Shown here: in pieces, positions 11,756 to 22,502 of the stretch | Layout: every line of letters starts with the position of its first letter | Position numbering within the stretch: the stretch's first letter is position 1 | Assembly (NCBI GenBank): GCA_001643675.2 | Contig: LSRY02000017.1 | Coordinates: 62,001-126,000, forward strand | Source of the DNA: Monocercomonoides exilis | Taxonomy: Eukaryota > Preaxostyla > Oxymonadida > Polymastigidae | Direction: 5' to 3' | DNA: 64,000 nt | Translations under genes and position numbers: made by a program | The notes under the pieces: model-generated | Told to the model about the DNA's origin: nothing | What the model saw: the letters and a program-made list of their open reading frames with translations, nothing else | Database searches by the model: none

Positions 11756-13735
11756 TTACTGCTCCTGTCTTTCTCTTGGAGCTGCAGTTAGAATTGTATC
11801 CACACGTAAAATCAGCTCGCATGCTTCGCTGGCTGAGTTGAGGACTGCATTCTTAACACGAATAGATTCCACAACTCCCAACTTTTTCATGCTCCCAACT
11901 TTGCCTGAATCCAGATCCAACCCCAAATCACATTCACCAGATGCCGAATCTCCAGCTTCTTTTCTCTTCAACGAATGTTCATAATGTGCTGCTCTGAGCT
12001 GGGATACGATCTCGTGTGCATCATAACCAGCATTGTCTGCAAGAATTGTGGGAATTTGGCGAAGAGCACTTGCAAATGCAAGCATAGCCAATTGCTTTTT
12101 GCCTCCAGTTCTGTTTGCTTCCTCTTCAACTGCTTGCGCCATAACCATTTCCACAGAACCACCACCATACACAACACGATGATCGCGGGCAGTCTGCTGA
12201 AGCACACAAAGGGCATCATGAAGAGACCTCTCAGCCTCATCCAAAACGTGCTGATTTGCTCCGCGAAGCACAATAGTTGATGCTCCTTTGAATGGTAATC
12301 CAGAAAAGCGGATGACACGATCTTCTCCAATTATCACTTCTTCAATCAAGTCGCATGTTCCCAGTTTGTATTGTGTGCCTTCGCTGAACTCACCCACAAT
12401 TTCTGCACCTGTCACCTTTGCCAATCGTTCTATCCCATCGAATTCTGCATGCTGAATGGATACAACTCCTTTTGAAGTGAAAAGTTGTTGTGGATAATCG
12501 TAGATTAAGAGGCGATTGATAAATACTGTGCAGCCCGAGGAGCAAATTCTGTCGACTTTCTTCTTCATCTTCTCTTTTTCGGCTGCTTCCAATTCAATAA
12601 GATCTTCCATTTTCGATGTTTTAACTTTTGCTCCATATATTTTAATCTTATCAGCATCCATTCCGGTGTTTGCAATCATGATTTTTGGATGCTCAACTCT
12701 GTGTGGCTGTCCAACACCAATGGACTTTGGCAGCAATATTCCATCATCCAAATAACTATCAGCAAGTGTTCCTCCAATCTTCTTAATAAATCCAATTGAT
12801 TCAAGACTCACATCCTATGAAAATACAAATATTTCAATTGTTAATACAATAAAATACATGAATGTTTAATTTTTTTTAATTTAGTCGCGCAAAGTGCACA
12901 CATCTCCTTGTCTCAAGATGGCTTCAACTGCCATTCGCGAAAATTGTTCTCTATCTTGAGTGAGGATCTTGGATGATAACGTTGTTCGAGCAAGATTTAA
13001 TAGATCATTCATGTATTTTTCTAAATAAAATTTTGTATAATAACAATTGAAAAAAAGGCAAAATGTATAAAAAGTGGTGCACCTTTATCTTCTGAATTAT
13101 CAATAGCACATTTTAACAAAGCTTTTTGAGCAACTTCTTGTGCTTTCCTGAAACCTGAAATAAAAAAAAACAATCAAAATAAAAATTCAAAATAGAAATC
13201 AAACCCATGATGATTGTTTGAGGATGGATTTTTTTGTTAACTAATTTTTCAGCTTCAGCAAGCAATTCACCAGTTAAGACAACAACGCTTGTTGTTCCAT
13301 CTCCGACTTCAGAATCTTGTGTCATTGAAACATTAATAAGAATTTTTGCTAAATTAATACAAAAACATGAAAACCATTGAACAAAAAATCCAATTGCATG
13401 ATAAAAATTGGCGATTAAATTCTGTTTATCAAAAACAAAATGAAATATCCAAACCAGCAGCATTATCGGATGCCAAGCTCTTCAAAATGGTAGCACCATC
13501 ATTTGTAATTGTTATCTCTTTAGGATTTGTTGTGCTTTGCATAATCTTATCCATGCCCTTTGGACCAAGTGTAGATTTGACAAGATCTTTCACTGCAATT
13601 GCTCCAACGAAATTTGACTTACAATAGCAAGATGACATAGTGATTAAACCAACAGACATTATAGGAACAAACCATTCGCGCATTTTCAGCTTTGTCTTCA
13701 CTTGCTCCTTGTCTCAGAATTGGATTTACAGACAT
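11756..13735 (-). CDS. CCT2: T-complex protein 1 subunit beta (CCT-beta), 6 exons
   Basis: Exons on the minus strand are 13735-13673, 13617-13455, 13348-13205, 13154-13083, 13020-12902 and 12814-11756. They sum to 1620 nt (539 residues; the family is about 535). Introns are 55, 106, 50, 62 and 87 nt. Group II chaperonin motifs are in place: [77 protein letters not shown] and [11 protein letters not shown]. Subunit identity rests on the beta-specific C-terminal half and on the N-terminus with [15 protein letters not shown] folds actin and tubulin in the cytosol as a double ring of eight subunits, hydrolysing ATP; GDGTT supplies the catalytic Asp. The stop is TAA right after a family-like C-terminus, which supports standard stop codons. 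All splice joins restore conserved sequence. Confidence 0.96.
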
Positions 13736-14357
13736 TTTTTTAATGAATGTTCTGATCTTGAACCAAAAGAAGTAGATTATCAATTTTTTTAAAGAAATTT
13801 TGTCATTTAATATTTGAAACATTTAAATCAAAAACAGAAGCAAAAATTGTTAGTAATTTGTTAGTGATATGTTCAACATGTTTAATTCAAATTATGATTC
13901 TTTTGAAGAACGAAGCATTGTGACGATTGAATAAAAAACTTTTATTTGAAAAATATGATTCATCCGAATCATCAAAAGAGGGTGCTTGCTTTTGGACATT
14001 TACAAATATGGAAAATATGTTTTTGTATAGTTAAATTTTCAATTTTAATTTTAAAGTTTTGTTTTTGAAAAATCAAAAATGCTTTTAAAATTGTTACGCA
14101 AACCAGGCAACGAAGAATATTTTCAACATTCTTAATCGAGAATGGAAAAATCAAATTAAACTGTGAAGTGAAAAAAAAAAAAAAAAGAAATGTTTTATTT
14201 GGCTGTGTCAACAGCAACACAGCAATCAGAAAAATAATAAACTCAAAAAAAAAAAAAATATAAATAAAAATTATTTTTAACTGTCCATTAAAAAGAAACA
14301 CCAGTGATATGTCTCTTATTTTAATTCGAATAATTGACAACGCGCATTTAATCACTG
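13736..14357. other. AT-rich intergenic spacer
   Basis: About 620 nt between two minus-strand genes: upstream of CCT-beta and downstream of the TM9SF gene. It contains A-runs at 14168-14185 and 14247-14260. Short minus-strand frames here look like chance. No RNA gene was recognised. Confidence 0.7.
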
Positions 14358-17300
14358 TTATATATCGTCTCCAATTGTGGAATATACTTTTTGTATCAAC
14401 CAAAACCCACCCATAGACGATGTAGCGCCATTCATAGCGCTAATTCCTATGCCAAGCACAACACCATCAATAACCATCTCCATCCTCCCCCACATTCCGC
14501 ACTGCGATTTGACAAACAACGCCCTCAAAATCGAAGCAGCAACCAGCCAAATCGAAGAAAATCCCCCCGTTGCCCATGCCGAACCCCACCACCAGTGATT
14601 CTCAGCAGATATCGCCTTCCAAGTGTTAACAGCCCCAAACAGAAAGCAAAGAAACGCCGAAAGAAGAAACGAAATGGTAAAGAGAACCCAAAAGAGAGCG
14701 AGCGAGCAGATGAGCTGGTTGGAGAGGAGATAAAGCAGAGGGAGCACGATTGGCAGGGCAGGCACAAGAGAAGTGAGAAGAGAAGAGAAAAACGGAGAGG
14801 AAAAACGCGACTGCTGAGGAGGCACCAGACGAGGGAAAGGCGAAAGTGTGTGAGAATACGAGGGGATGCGGAAGAGGGGCCGGATAAGGCGGACAAAAGG
14901 AATCGAAAGGAGGAAAGAGGAAGGCGCTGCCACAGTCTCAGTTTCTGAATAGCGGGTGAACATCTGGGCGACTGTTGTTGCTTTCATCGAAATGGATTGC
15001 AGAACAGAAGAAGAAGAAGAATTGGATGATGGTCTCATCAAAGAGTCTCCATCTGATTGTGATGTTGTCGCCCCTTCAAATGGATTCGCATTCATTTTGG
15101 GAACATTCACAGCATTTTTGGCAGTGTTAGCTAACAGAAGCTTATCAGTGTCTTTAGGCTCGTCAATGCTTGGCTCTTCTTCCTTTTCGTCTTCTTCCAT
15201 TTTAGCTCCTTCTTTTTTGCTGTCTTCATTGCCTTCAAAAGCAGATGCATCAACATCTACGTCAATGTCTATGTCATCATCCATCCATCCACCTCCACTT
15301 TGCGTCTTTGCTGGTTTGCTCTTCTGTTTCGTGTTGCTCTTTTGTTTGGGCGCCCAATCGTCTGATGCTGAATCAGATGCATTTTCATCTATACCTGTGG
15401 AATTTCCTTTTTTCCCTTCCTTTTTGGTCTTGTTTGACTTTGCATTTGTTCTGTTCTTCGATTCTTTTTTGGTGAGCTTATTATTTCCTTCAAAAACGTT
15501 ATCATCTTCATCATCTTCTTCCTCTTCTTCGTCTTTCTTTCCAAACGACAACCCCATCAACCCATCGCCCAATCCAACATCGTTCATCATCTTCCTCAGC
15601 TCTCTTTCTTTTCTTTCTTTCTCTTTTCTCTCTTTCTCCTTCCTCTCTTCCTCCTCACTCACATGCCCTCTCAAGTTCTTCTTCGTCTTCGACTTCAAAG
15701 TCTTCTTTGCAATCTGCTTCTTCCCTTTCAACGGAGAAGAAGCTGCAGAAGCAACCAGACTCACATCCATCACATCTCCTCCATCTTCTTCTTCATCTTC
15801 ATCTTCTCTTCCTCCTTTCTGATTGTATGCCAACCCAAACGCTTCACCCATTTCTGGATGAACAATCCTCTTCTTATTCGCTCCTGCTTGCTTTTTCTGT
15901 GGTGAAGAGGAATTCTTCGAAGCTGTGGCTGATGCTGTTGGCTTCTTTGCTGGAATGTCCCAGTCATCTTCCTCTTCCTCTTCCTCCTCTTCTTTTTCTC
16001 CTTTCGCTTTCTCTTCTGTCATTTTGGCGCTGTTAAGTTTATCTTTCTCTGCTTTGTCGACTCCAATGTCATCAGCATTGATATTTCCCATGTTTAACTG
16101 TTTTCCTTTCTCCGATGCAGAAGACGACAAATTGCCTTGTTCCTTCTTTTCGTCCATGTCTTTTTCGATTGGCAGATCAAAAATAAGATTCGGCTCATTT
16201 GCTGCATCATTCATAGAGAAGTCAAAAGGAGATCGAAAAGAAGAAGAAGATGATGAAGATTGAGTGGCTGTAACTGAATTTGCTGCTGTTCTAACATCAT
16301 CTGCATTCGTTGCTGATGCTTTTCCTTCAGCTGGTGCTTCATTTTTCTCCTTCATCGATCTCCTTTTCTGAGTGGCTGTGCCCAATGCAATGACAATCAG
16401 ATACAGCAACGCCAGCAATAACACTGAAACAAGATCAGCTCCACTCACAACAGGAGTTGAACCGCGCAGCTTAGAGATGACAGACGAGAGAAGATGAATG
16501 ACGAGGATGAGAAAAGGTAGAAAAAGCAGAAAACGCAGATGGATTTTGAGAGCAAACCAGAACAGAGATAGAAACGAAGGCAGGTTGGCATTTGTGTTTG
16601 AGGCAAACAGAAGTTCCTTTGACTTCTTTGACTCAGCATCTGCTCTCATCATTTCATCACTCAACTTTGCGACGAATGCTCCGACGCGAAAGGCGAAAAA
16701 GGACGAGAGAAGAAGAAAGACAACTTTTGAGAGAAACAAAAGAGACGGAGACTCGTTCAGAAGAGGAGCATCTGAAGCAGAAGAAGCAGAAGAAGCAGAA
16801 GAAGCAGAAGAAGAAGCAGCAAAGGAAAAGCCAGTGCTGATTGAAGAGCTGTCAGCCAATGAAGATGCCTGGGGCTGTGGAGGCATCTGGGGATTAGACA
16901 AGTATTTCGGCAGGAGAACATAGTACAAAAAAGCAGAAAACAAAAAGCACCACACGAGATGGCGCAGGAACTTGCCGAAGCCGACAGCTGCTGCAGCGAT
17001 TTCTGGTGAGGAAAAAGAGATTTTTGGGAGATTTGCAGAGGAAGAGGAAGGCAAAGAAGGAGTTGCTAACACACTTTCAGATGGAGATGAGTCAAAAGCA
17101 GAAGCAACTGAAGAAGAAGAAGAAGAAGATGATGATGATGACGACAAAGAAGATTTCATTTCATAATGAGGTAAAAAGGAGAAAGACGATGAAGAGGAGG
17201 AGGAGGAAGAAGAAGCGGTTCTGGCTCCAGTGGCGTTTCTGGACATCTTCCTTGAAAACCACATCAAGTTACCAATCGACGGAGGGCGAAACACATCGTG

Positions 17301-18824
17301 CACAATCAGCCGCCATCCACGTGAAAGCACTCCAGTTGTGTCAAGCTGAGAAGAAGGAAACGAAGGCATCAAAAACGAAGAAGAAGAAGAAGAAGCAGCA
17401 GAAGAGGAAGAGGATGAAGAAGAAGCATTTGCATTATTTCCCTCAGCAGCATTTTTTTGTGCAGCTCCTGAAGACGACGAGGCATCCAGCAAGTCTGAGC
17501 CGCGTAGTGCTCTTTCTTCAGCCATCGTGTTCGGCTTCCAGAAGAGCGACGCGCCGCTTCCGGCAAACACGCCTCTTTCGAGGTCACCCGCAAGCTTCGC
17601 AGAGCACAAGCAGCACACACAGACAGACACGAACAGAGAGAGGACGGTGCACACGATGAAGAAGACCGGAGAGAGCAGAGAAGGAGAAGAAAGAGAGCGC
17701 AACTCAAGAATCTGGGCGACGCGCGATGGAGCTTTGGGAGCGGATGATGAAAGAACTTTCTGTGCTGACGAGGAAGACTTCAATGAGGTTTCATTTGAAG
17801 TGCTTTGAGATGAAGAAGCCTTCGGCTTTGATGGTTGAGCCTCTGCAGTTGCATCTATCCAATGCGATTCATACGTAAATACAATTATTTTTTTTGAATT
17901 TTCTTTTTCTGTTTCTTTTCCTTCCTTTAGTTCCTTTTCCTTTTCTTCACCCTTTTCCTCACCTTCTCCAGGCACTTCTTCTTTGTGTTCTTCTAGTTTA
18001 TCTGTGAAAGGTTGTTCTGGCTTTGGTGGAATCTGAGGATCAACATCATCATCACCTTCATTAAATGATTTCTGCATTTTCTTGTTTTGTGTTTCTTCAG
18101 AAAATTTTAAAATTGGATAACCCTGCTCTGGTTTTTCAGGAAGAGTTGACCGAATTATTTGCTTTGATGCCAAAAATGTTCTAAATTTTGTGTCATCCGA
18201 GGAAGAAAGCAAAGTCTGCCAATCAATTGATATGGGAAGAACTGTAAAGTTCACAATTGATTTGAAATCTTTTCCTGATGCTGTATAATACACTGTAAAA
18301 TTCATATGATTGTATAAAATGTAATGTTTTGATTTTTCATCGAAAATACCAACAGGAGCTCCAGTAAACTTATTATCGTTTGCGAGAATGCACGGGAATT
18401 TATCGAGATAATACTCATAATTGGACTTTGCTTTTATTGCATCAAGAAATTGCGGCGGAATTTTTTCAGACTGAACAATCGCTGTTTCTTTAAAGATGAA
18501 AATGCTATCTTCTTCTCTTTCATTTAATGAACAAGAAGCATAGTAACTCGATGAAATTCTTGGAGTATGAGAGAAAATTTCATTATTTGATAAATTATAT
18601 TGCGGCAATTTATTGATAGGTTTTCGAGAATATTCATTCTGAGAATAAAACAATAAAGATTGTTCACAGGCTATTGGCTGATCATTGCGATAATCTTTCA
18701 AAGAATTATATAGATAAACTGAATAGACAAAAAATAAAACTTTCGACAAACATCGTGCTCCAAATCCATTAAAATGAAAAGGATGAACAAATAAGATAGC
18801 GGAGAGTAAGAATAAGAAAATCAT
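14358..18824 (-). CDS. Transmembrane 9 superfamily (nonaspanin/EMP70) protein with large low-complexity inserts
   Basis: Single exon, 1488 residues against ~600-700 for the family. The N-terminal lumenal region carries the TM9SF signature around residues 140-205: LDKFPCILAN, then TGAPVGIFDE, YILYNHMNFTVYY and VNFTVLPISIDW. The first membrane span is near residues 385-409, followed by the family motif GWRLIVHDVFRPP at about 503-515. Four more spans follow, then a C-terminal block of four spans containing the family's NHWWW element and ending IQKVYST. Nine spans in all. TM9SF proteins act in endosome/Golgi trafficking, adhesion and phagocytosis. Oddities: serine-rich inserts flank the VFRPP motif, and about 400 residues rich in Glu, Lys, Asp and Ser (roughly 880-1290) sit between spans 5 and 6, a loop that is short in relatives. 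A hydrophobic N-terminus (MIFLFLLSAILFV) is a likely signal. Confidence 0.88.
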   Translation of the reverse strand: MIFLFLLSAILFVHPFHFNGFGARCLSKVLFFVYSVYLYNSLKDYRNDQPIACEQSLLFYSQNEYSRKPINKLPQYNLSNNEIFSHTPRISSSYYASCSLNEREEDSIFIFKETAIVQSEKIPPQFLDAIKAKSNYEYYLDKFPCILANDNKFTGAPVGIFDEKSKHYILYNHMNFTVYYTASGKDFKSIVNFTVLPISIDWQTLLSSSDDTKFRTFLASKQIIRSTLPEKPEQGYPILKFSEETQNKKMQKSFNEGDDDVDPQIPPKPEQPFTDKLEEHKEEVPGEGEEKGEEKEKELKEGKETEKENSKKIIVFTYESHWIDATAEAQPSKPKASSSQSTSNETSLKSSSSAQKVLSSSAPKAPSRVAQILELRSLSSPSLLSPVFFIVCTVLSLFVSVCVCCLCSAKLAGDLERGVFAGSGASLFWKPNTMAEERALRGSDLLDASSSSGAAQKNAAEGNNANASSSSSSSSAASSSSSSFLMPSFPSSQLDTTGVLSRGWRLIVHDVFRPPSIGNLMWFSRKMSRNATGARTASSSSSSSSSSFSFLPHYEMKSSLSSSSSSSSSSSSVASAFDSSPSESVLATPSLPSSSSANLPKISFSSPEIAAAAVGFGKFLRHLVWCFLFSAFLYYVLLPKYLSNPQMPPQPQASSLADSSSISTGFSFAASSSASSASSASSASDAPLLNESPSLLFLSKVVFLLLSSFFAFRVGAFVAKLSDEMMRADAESKKSKELLFASNTNANLPSFLSLFWFALKIHLRFLLFLPFLILVIHLLSSVISKLRGSTPVVSGADLVSVLLLALLYLIVIALGTATQKRRSMKEKNEAPAEGKASATNADDVRTAANSVTATQSSSSSSSFRSPFDFSMNDAANEPNLIFDLPIEKDMDEKKEQGNLSSSASEKGKQLNMGNINADDIGVDKAEKDKLNSAKMTEEKAKGEKEEEEEEEEDDWDIPAKKPTASATASKNSSSPQKKQAGANKKRIVHPEMGEAFGLAYNQKGGREDEDEEEDGGDVMDVSLVASAASSPLKGKKQIAKKTLKSKTKKNLRGHVSEEEERKEKERKEKERKERELRKMMNDVGLGDGLMGLSFGKKDEEEEEDDEDDNVFEGNNKLTKKESKNRTNAKSNKTKKEGKKGNSTGIDENASDSASDDWAPKQKSNTKQKSKPAKTQSGGGWMDDDIDIDVDVDASAFEGNEDSKKEGAKMEEDEKEEEPSIDEPKDTDKLLLANTAKNAVNVPKMNANPFEGATTSQSDGDSLMRPSSNSSSSSVLQSISMKATTVAQMFTRYSETETVAAPSSFLLSIPFVRLIRPLFRIPSYSHTLSPFPRLVPPQQSRFSSPFFSSLLTSLVPALPIVLPLLYLLSNQLICSLALFWVLFTISFLLSAFLCFLFGAVNTWKAISAENHWWWGSAWATGGFSSIWLVAASILRALFVKSQCGMWGRMEMVIDGVVLGIGISAMNGATSSMGGFWLIQKVYSTIGDDI

Positions 18825-18949
18825 GCAATGACCTTTTTCTTTACCAAAGCTTGGAAAACAAAAAAATAAAATTCTTTACCCATATTAATAATAATTAAAA
18901 ATTTGATAGATTTTTTGTAAATTTTTATTCACGAATTGTGGATATATAA
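18825..18949. promoter_or_regulatory. 125-nt divergent intergenic region (presumed bidirectional promoter)
   Basis: The start codons of the TM9SF gene (minus) and the heptad-repeat gene (plus) are only 125 nt apart, so promoters for both must lie here or overlap the genes. The segment is AT-rich with a tatataaatg string just before the plus-strand ATG. No specific factor site can be named. Confidence 0.5.
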
Positions 18950-20725
18950 ATGATTTTTATTTTTGCATATATTATGTGCATTTTTCTACGAAATTTCTAT
19001 TCGGAAGAAAGCACATATTCCAATTTTTCACCTGAATCAATTATCGAAACTTTTTCCGAGGAATCGAGACGGGGACGGACGTATCAACAACAAGAATTGG
19101 AGTTTCCTCAAGCCCTTTATGGGGGTGAGGAAGCATCGCAAATGAACATTCACTTTACTCACAAGAAAAAAATTCCTGCATTCCTGACTTCAGATTTTCA
19201 TATCCAACAAAATTATCAAATGGAAAACACTGAAATTTCACAAGAAGAAAAAGACAAACGAGAAACAGATGAGAAAGCAGCAAGAGACGAGAAAGAACTT
19301 GAAGAAATTAATGAAAAAATAGAAAAAGTTAAAGAAGAGAATATTCGTAAAGGAAGAGCAACAATGCTTAAAATAGGGAAAGAATGGGAAACAACAGGGC
19401 AAACGTTTTTATCTCGAGGACATTCTTTTGAACTATCTGGTGTATTGTTTGGAAGCACTGGAAACGATATCAAAGCGGCTGGTTCGAATGTTGAGAAAAT
19501 AGGAAATGGTTTGCAATCTGCTTCTGAGTATTTAACAAGTGTTCCCCTTGCGTCATCTAATTCTAAAAGCAACCGCAATGGAAACGAAGAAGAAGAAGAA
19601 GAAGAAGAAGAAGAGGAAGAAAACAGAAGGCAAAGGGAAGCAGTTCATGAAAGCGGAAGAACTTTGTCTTCAGCAGGGATATCTCTCAGTGCTGCAGGAA
19701 AATCACTTAGTTCATCAGCGGAATGTTTGAGAAATACAAATTCGTTTTTACAAAAAATATCTCATGTTGCTTATGAAATGGATGAAAATATTGTAAAAGT
19801 CAAAGATGAAATAAGTAAAGTGTGTGCTGAAGGTTCTGGAAATCAATGTTTAGATTTAAAAGTTATAATATCCAAAATGCAACAAGTTTCTCCAGCGCTG
19901 ACATCTGTATTCAACCTGATAAATTCAACACGCGATGTTCTGTCTGACGCAGCGCTGAAAATAGATGTGGCAGGCGGCAACGTTACGGCTGGGGGCTCAA
20001 CTGTGCGCGACGCTGGCGATGATCTTTCCACAGCATTTGGGTCGCTCTACACTCCAAGTTCCATACTCTCGCGGGGCGGATCAACGATCAGACAAGGCGG
20101 CAGTCAGCTGTCGTCTGCGGGGGAAATGTACGCACTGTCCAACAGCCATCTGACATCGAGCGGAGAGAAACTAGTTGGAATAGGGAATCTTCTCACAGAG
20201 GCTGGAAAGCTGCTCCAAGAAGCTGCAAAGGATGAAAGTGCCACAACCACTGAAAGTGAAATAATTGCCCTCCGAGAAGCATTCCAAAAGGCTCATAACA
20301 ACCTTGAGACGTTCAGCAATCAGGCTGTGCAGCTCTTTACCGAAGCTTCAAACGCAGGCACAAGCATGCAAAGCACTTCAGATTCATTAAAGGCAGTTGC
20401 TGGCAAGCTGGATTCAAGTGATTCTGACCTGGCATTTACTGCAACGCACATCCTGGGCGGTGGTTCGGGAGCATCATTTGCACAGAGTGGGTTCGACGCG
20501 GCATCAAATGGCGCAAGCTCGGCAGCATCAGCACTACGTTCTGCAGCTTTAAATATTGAAGATTCAGGAAAGCGCTTAAGCGGAGAACATGTTTCTGAAC
20601 GTGATCCTCCTGCGTCTGGAGCGATGTGGGTATTTGCCTCATGGCATAAATCATCGTCCCTTGGAATAATAATGTCGACTCTTATTTCTTGCATTGTTAC
20701 AATTATTTGTTTGTTTAGTTTTTGA
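18950..20725 (+). CDS. Secreted or surface-anchored glycine/alanine heptad-repeat protein, unknown function
   Basis: 591 residues, one exon, ATG start, TGA stop. The N-terminus (MIFIFAYIMCIFL) is a hydrophobic signal or anchor. A charged Glu/Lys helix follows at about residues 95-145, then an acidic run of about a dozen Glu at 19589-19624. From about 19400 to 20220, and again near 20440-20580, the protein is built of 7-residue units with Gly or Ala at the first and a hydrophobic residue at the fourth position: for example SGRTLSS-AGISLSA, GSTIRQG-GSQLSSA, GEKLVGI-GNLLTEA and GKLLQEA. Such spacing predicts tightly packed helices. The last ~22 residues are hydrophobic with no cytosolic tail (SLGIIMSTLISCIVTIICLF), fitting a GPI signal or tail anchor. 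No known family was recognised. It is divergent from the TM9SF gene. Confidence 0.75.
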   Translation: MIFIFAYIMCIFLRNFYSEESTYSNFSPESIIETFSEESRRGRTYQQQELEFPQALYGGEEASQMNIHFTHKKKIPAFLTSDFHIQQNYQMENTEISQEEKDKRETDEKAARDEKELEEINEKIEKVKEENIRKGRATMLKIGKEWETTGQTFLSRGHSFELSGVLFGSTGNDIKAAGSNVEKIGNGLQSASEYLTSVPLASSNSKSNRNGNEEEEEEEEEEEENRRQREAVHESGRTLSSAGISLSAAGKSLSSSAECLRNTNSFLQKISHVAYEMDENIVKVKDEISKVCAEGSGNQCLDLKVIISKMQQVSPALTSVFNLINSTRDVLSDAALKIDVAGGNVTAGGSTVRDAGDDLSTAFGSLYTPSSILSRGGSTIRQGGSQLSSAGEMYALSNSHLTSSGEKLVGIGNLLTEAGKLLQEAAKDESATTTESEIIALREAFQKAHNNLETFSNQAVQLFTEASNAGTSMQSTSDSLKAVAGKLDSSDSDLAFTATHILGGGSGASFAQSGFDAASNGASSAASALRSAALNIEDSGKRLSGEHVSERDPPASGAMWVFASWHKSSSLGIIMSTLISCIVTIICLFSF

Positions 20726-22502
20726 TAGAAGCTGATTATCTTTTTTTTGAAACCTCTGAGGCATTTCGTAAATCCTGGATAACTTTTATTTGTATTTTGT
20801 GTATATGTACTGCACTCGGTGGTTGACTATTGTTGGCGCTTCTTGCTTTTTTTTAAAATTATATTTATAATAGTAAAAGGATGATACAATCCCAAGAATT
20901 TTCTTTCCTGCTTGTTGCATACTCAAAATACGAATCAAGGTTCAATGCCCCTTTACATGAGAAGTAGTCCCAATTTAATTTTCGAATAATTTCATAACCC
21001 TGCGTGGATGCTCGTTGATCCAAAGTGCCAGAGAGACGGATAAGATAGTTACACCATTATTATTGTATAATGCCCGATTTAGGTGCTGAAATATTCGCTA
21101 CATTAAAAAAATCAAAAAAATAGTTAAGTTGAAAAAAAAAATAACACTTGAAATAAGTATAAAATCTGTAAAATAAGGCTCAGACCTTTAAATAACATTG
21201 AATTTGCAGTTCTAAATACTTTAAGCACATTTAGGAAGATGAAGGGCATTGCCGGTTTTTTCTTGATCAAGGTTATTTAGAATTTAAATCGTAATAATTC
21301 AGGAATGTGATACTTTCCATTAATTTGCTTTCCCCCGCTACTCTTTTGAAAGCCCTTTCCAAACGCAATTAATTTTTTAAACTGAACGTAAACCCAAGTC
21401 CAGAAGGAGATCTCATTCAAATTTTGGATCTTGAGGAGATAGATGCAAATACAGCCTCGAACGACCTTTGATAATTGGTAGGTGAAAAGAAAATAAAGAG
21501 ATAAGGCATGCGTATCGATATAGACAATCTATCCTGGGGGCTGATGATAAAAAATGTTTCAAAAAGTTTCAAAAAAGAGATGAGACAAAGGTGGCTATGT
21601 TTAGAAAGTGAATCAGCAAACCTTTTTAAAGAACAATGAACCATTGATGTGTGATACTATTAATACTAGCTTTTGTATATTGTCGTTGAGTTCTTGAGGA
21701 AAATGATCCATCAAATATAAGATCATAAAGATCTGGATTAATACAACAACATAGACTTTGAAATGAAGTCCATTGGCAACAATAGCAGTTTTTGCTTTAC
21801 TATTAACAAAATTATCATTTTCTGAACTTAACTGGAGGCTACAAAGGTTTACGGTGCAATACAAAAACAATTTGATAAAACGCCTTCAACATCATTCAAA
21901 GTTACATCCTTATTTCAAACAAACAAGGGAAAAGGATGATTATATGAAAAAAAAAGTTTTGATAAATTATACAGTTTTCCACGACGAGCTCAGAAGAAGT
22001 TATGCCTAACTTTTGATCTAAACGCTTTGAGCGTGAAACATCAACAAGTTTTATCTTCTTTTATCGTATATATTACTGTACTAACTTTTGACATGACAAG
22101 GTCAAATGATATGATTATTTTTGACAAAGTGCAGGAGTCCAGCAAAAGGTGCATTTCGTTCGTCATTTAGTGAGCAGACTAACAAAAATGTATGAGATCA
22201 TGTGTGTATTTTATTAGTTTTATGAATGACTACATAACTCGGAAAGTTTGTTTATGATTTTTTATCATCACAGCTCTTCAATCAAAATCTCGCACATGAA
22301 TCCAAACTGAGCAGACAAATTACCGATTTAATCAAATTCACAGAGAGATATAGTCAACTATTACACATAACAGGCTGCTGTGTAATTTCCCATGCAAATT
22401 TCAAATGAAATGAAGAGATAAAAGGTCATATAGAAATGGGCCTATGATCCTGTTATTACGCAAATTATTCTTTTGTTTATATCTTATGTTTAATTTATAT
22501 CA
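20726..22502. other. Intergenic spacer, no gene recognised
   Basis: About 1.8 kb. The sequence is less AT-extreme than other spacers between about 20900 and 22400, and short frames occur on both strands (21417-21644 minus, 21773-22009 plus), but none has recognisable protein features. It could be decayed coding or mobile DNA; nothing firmer is visible. Confidence 0.55.
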
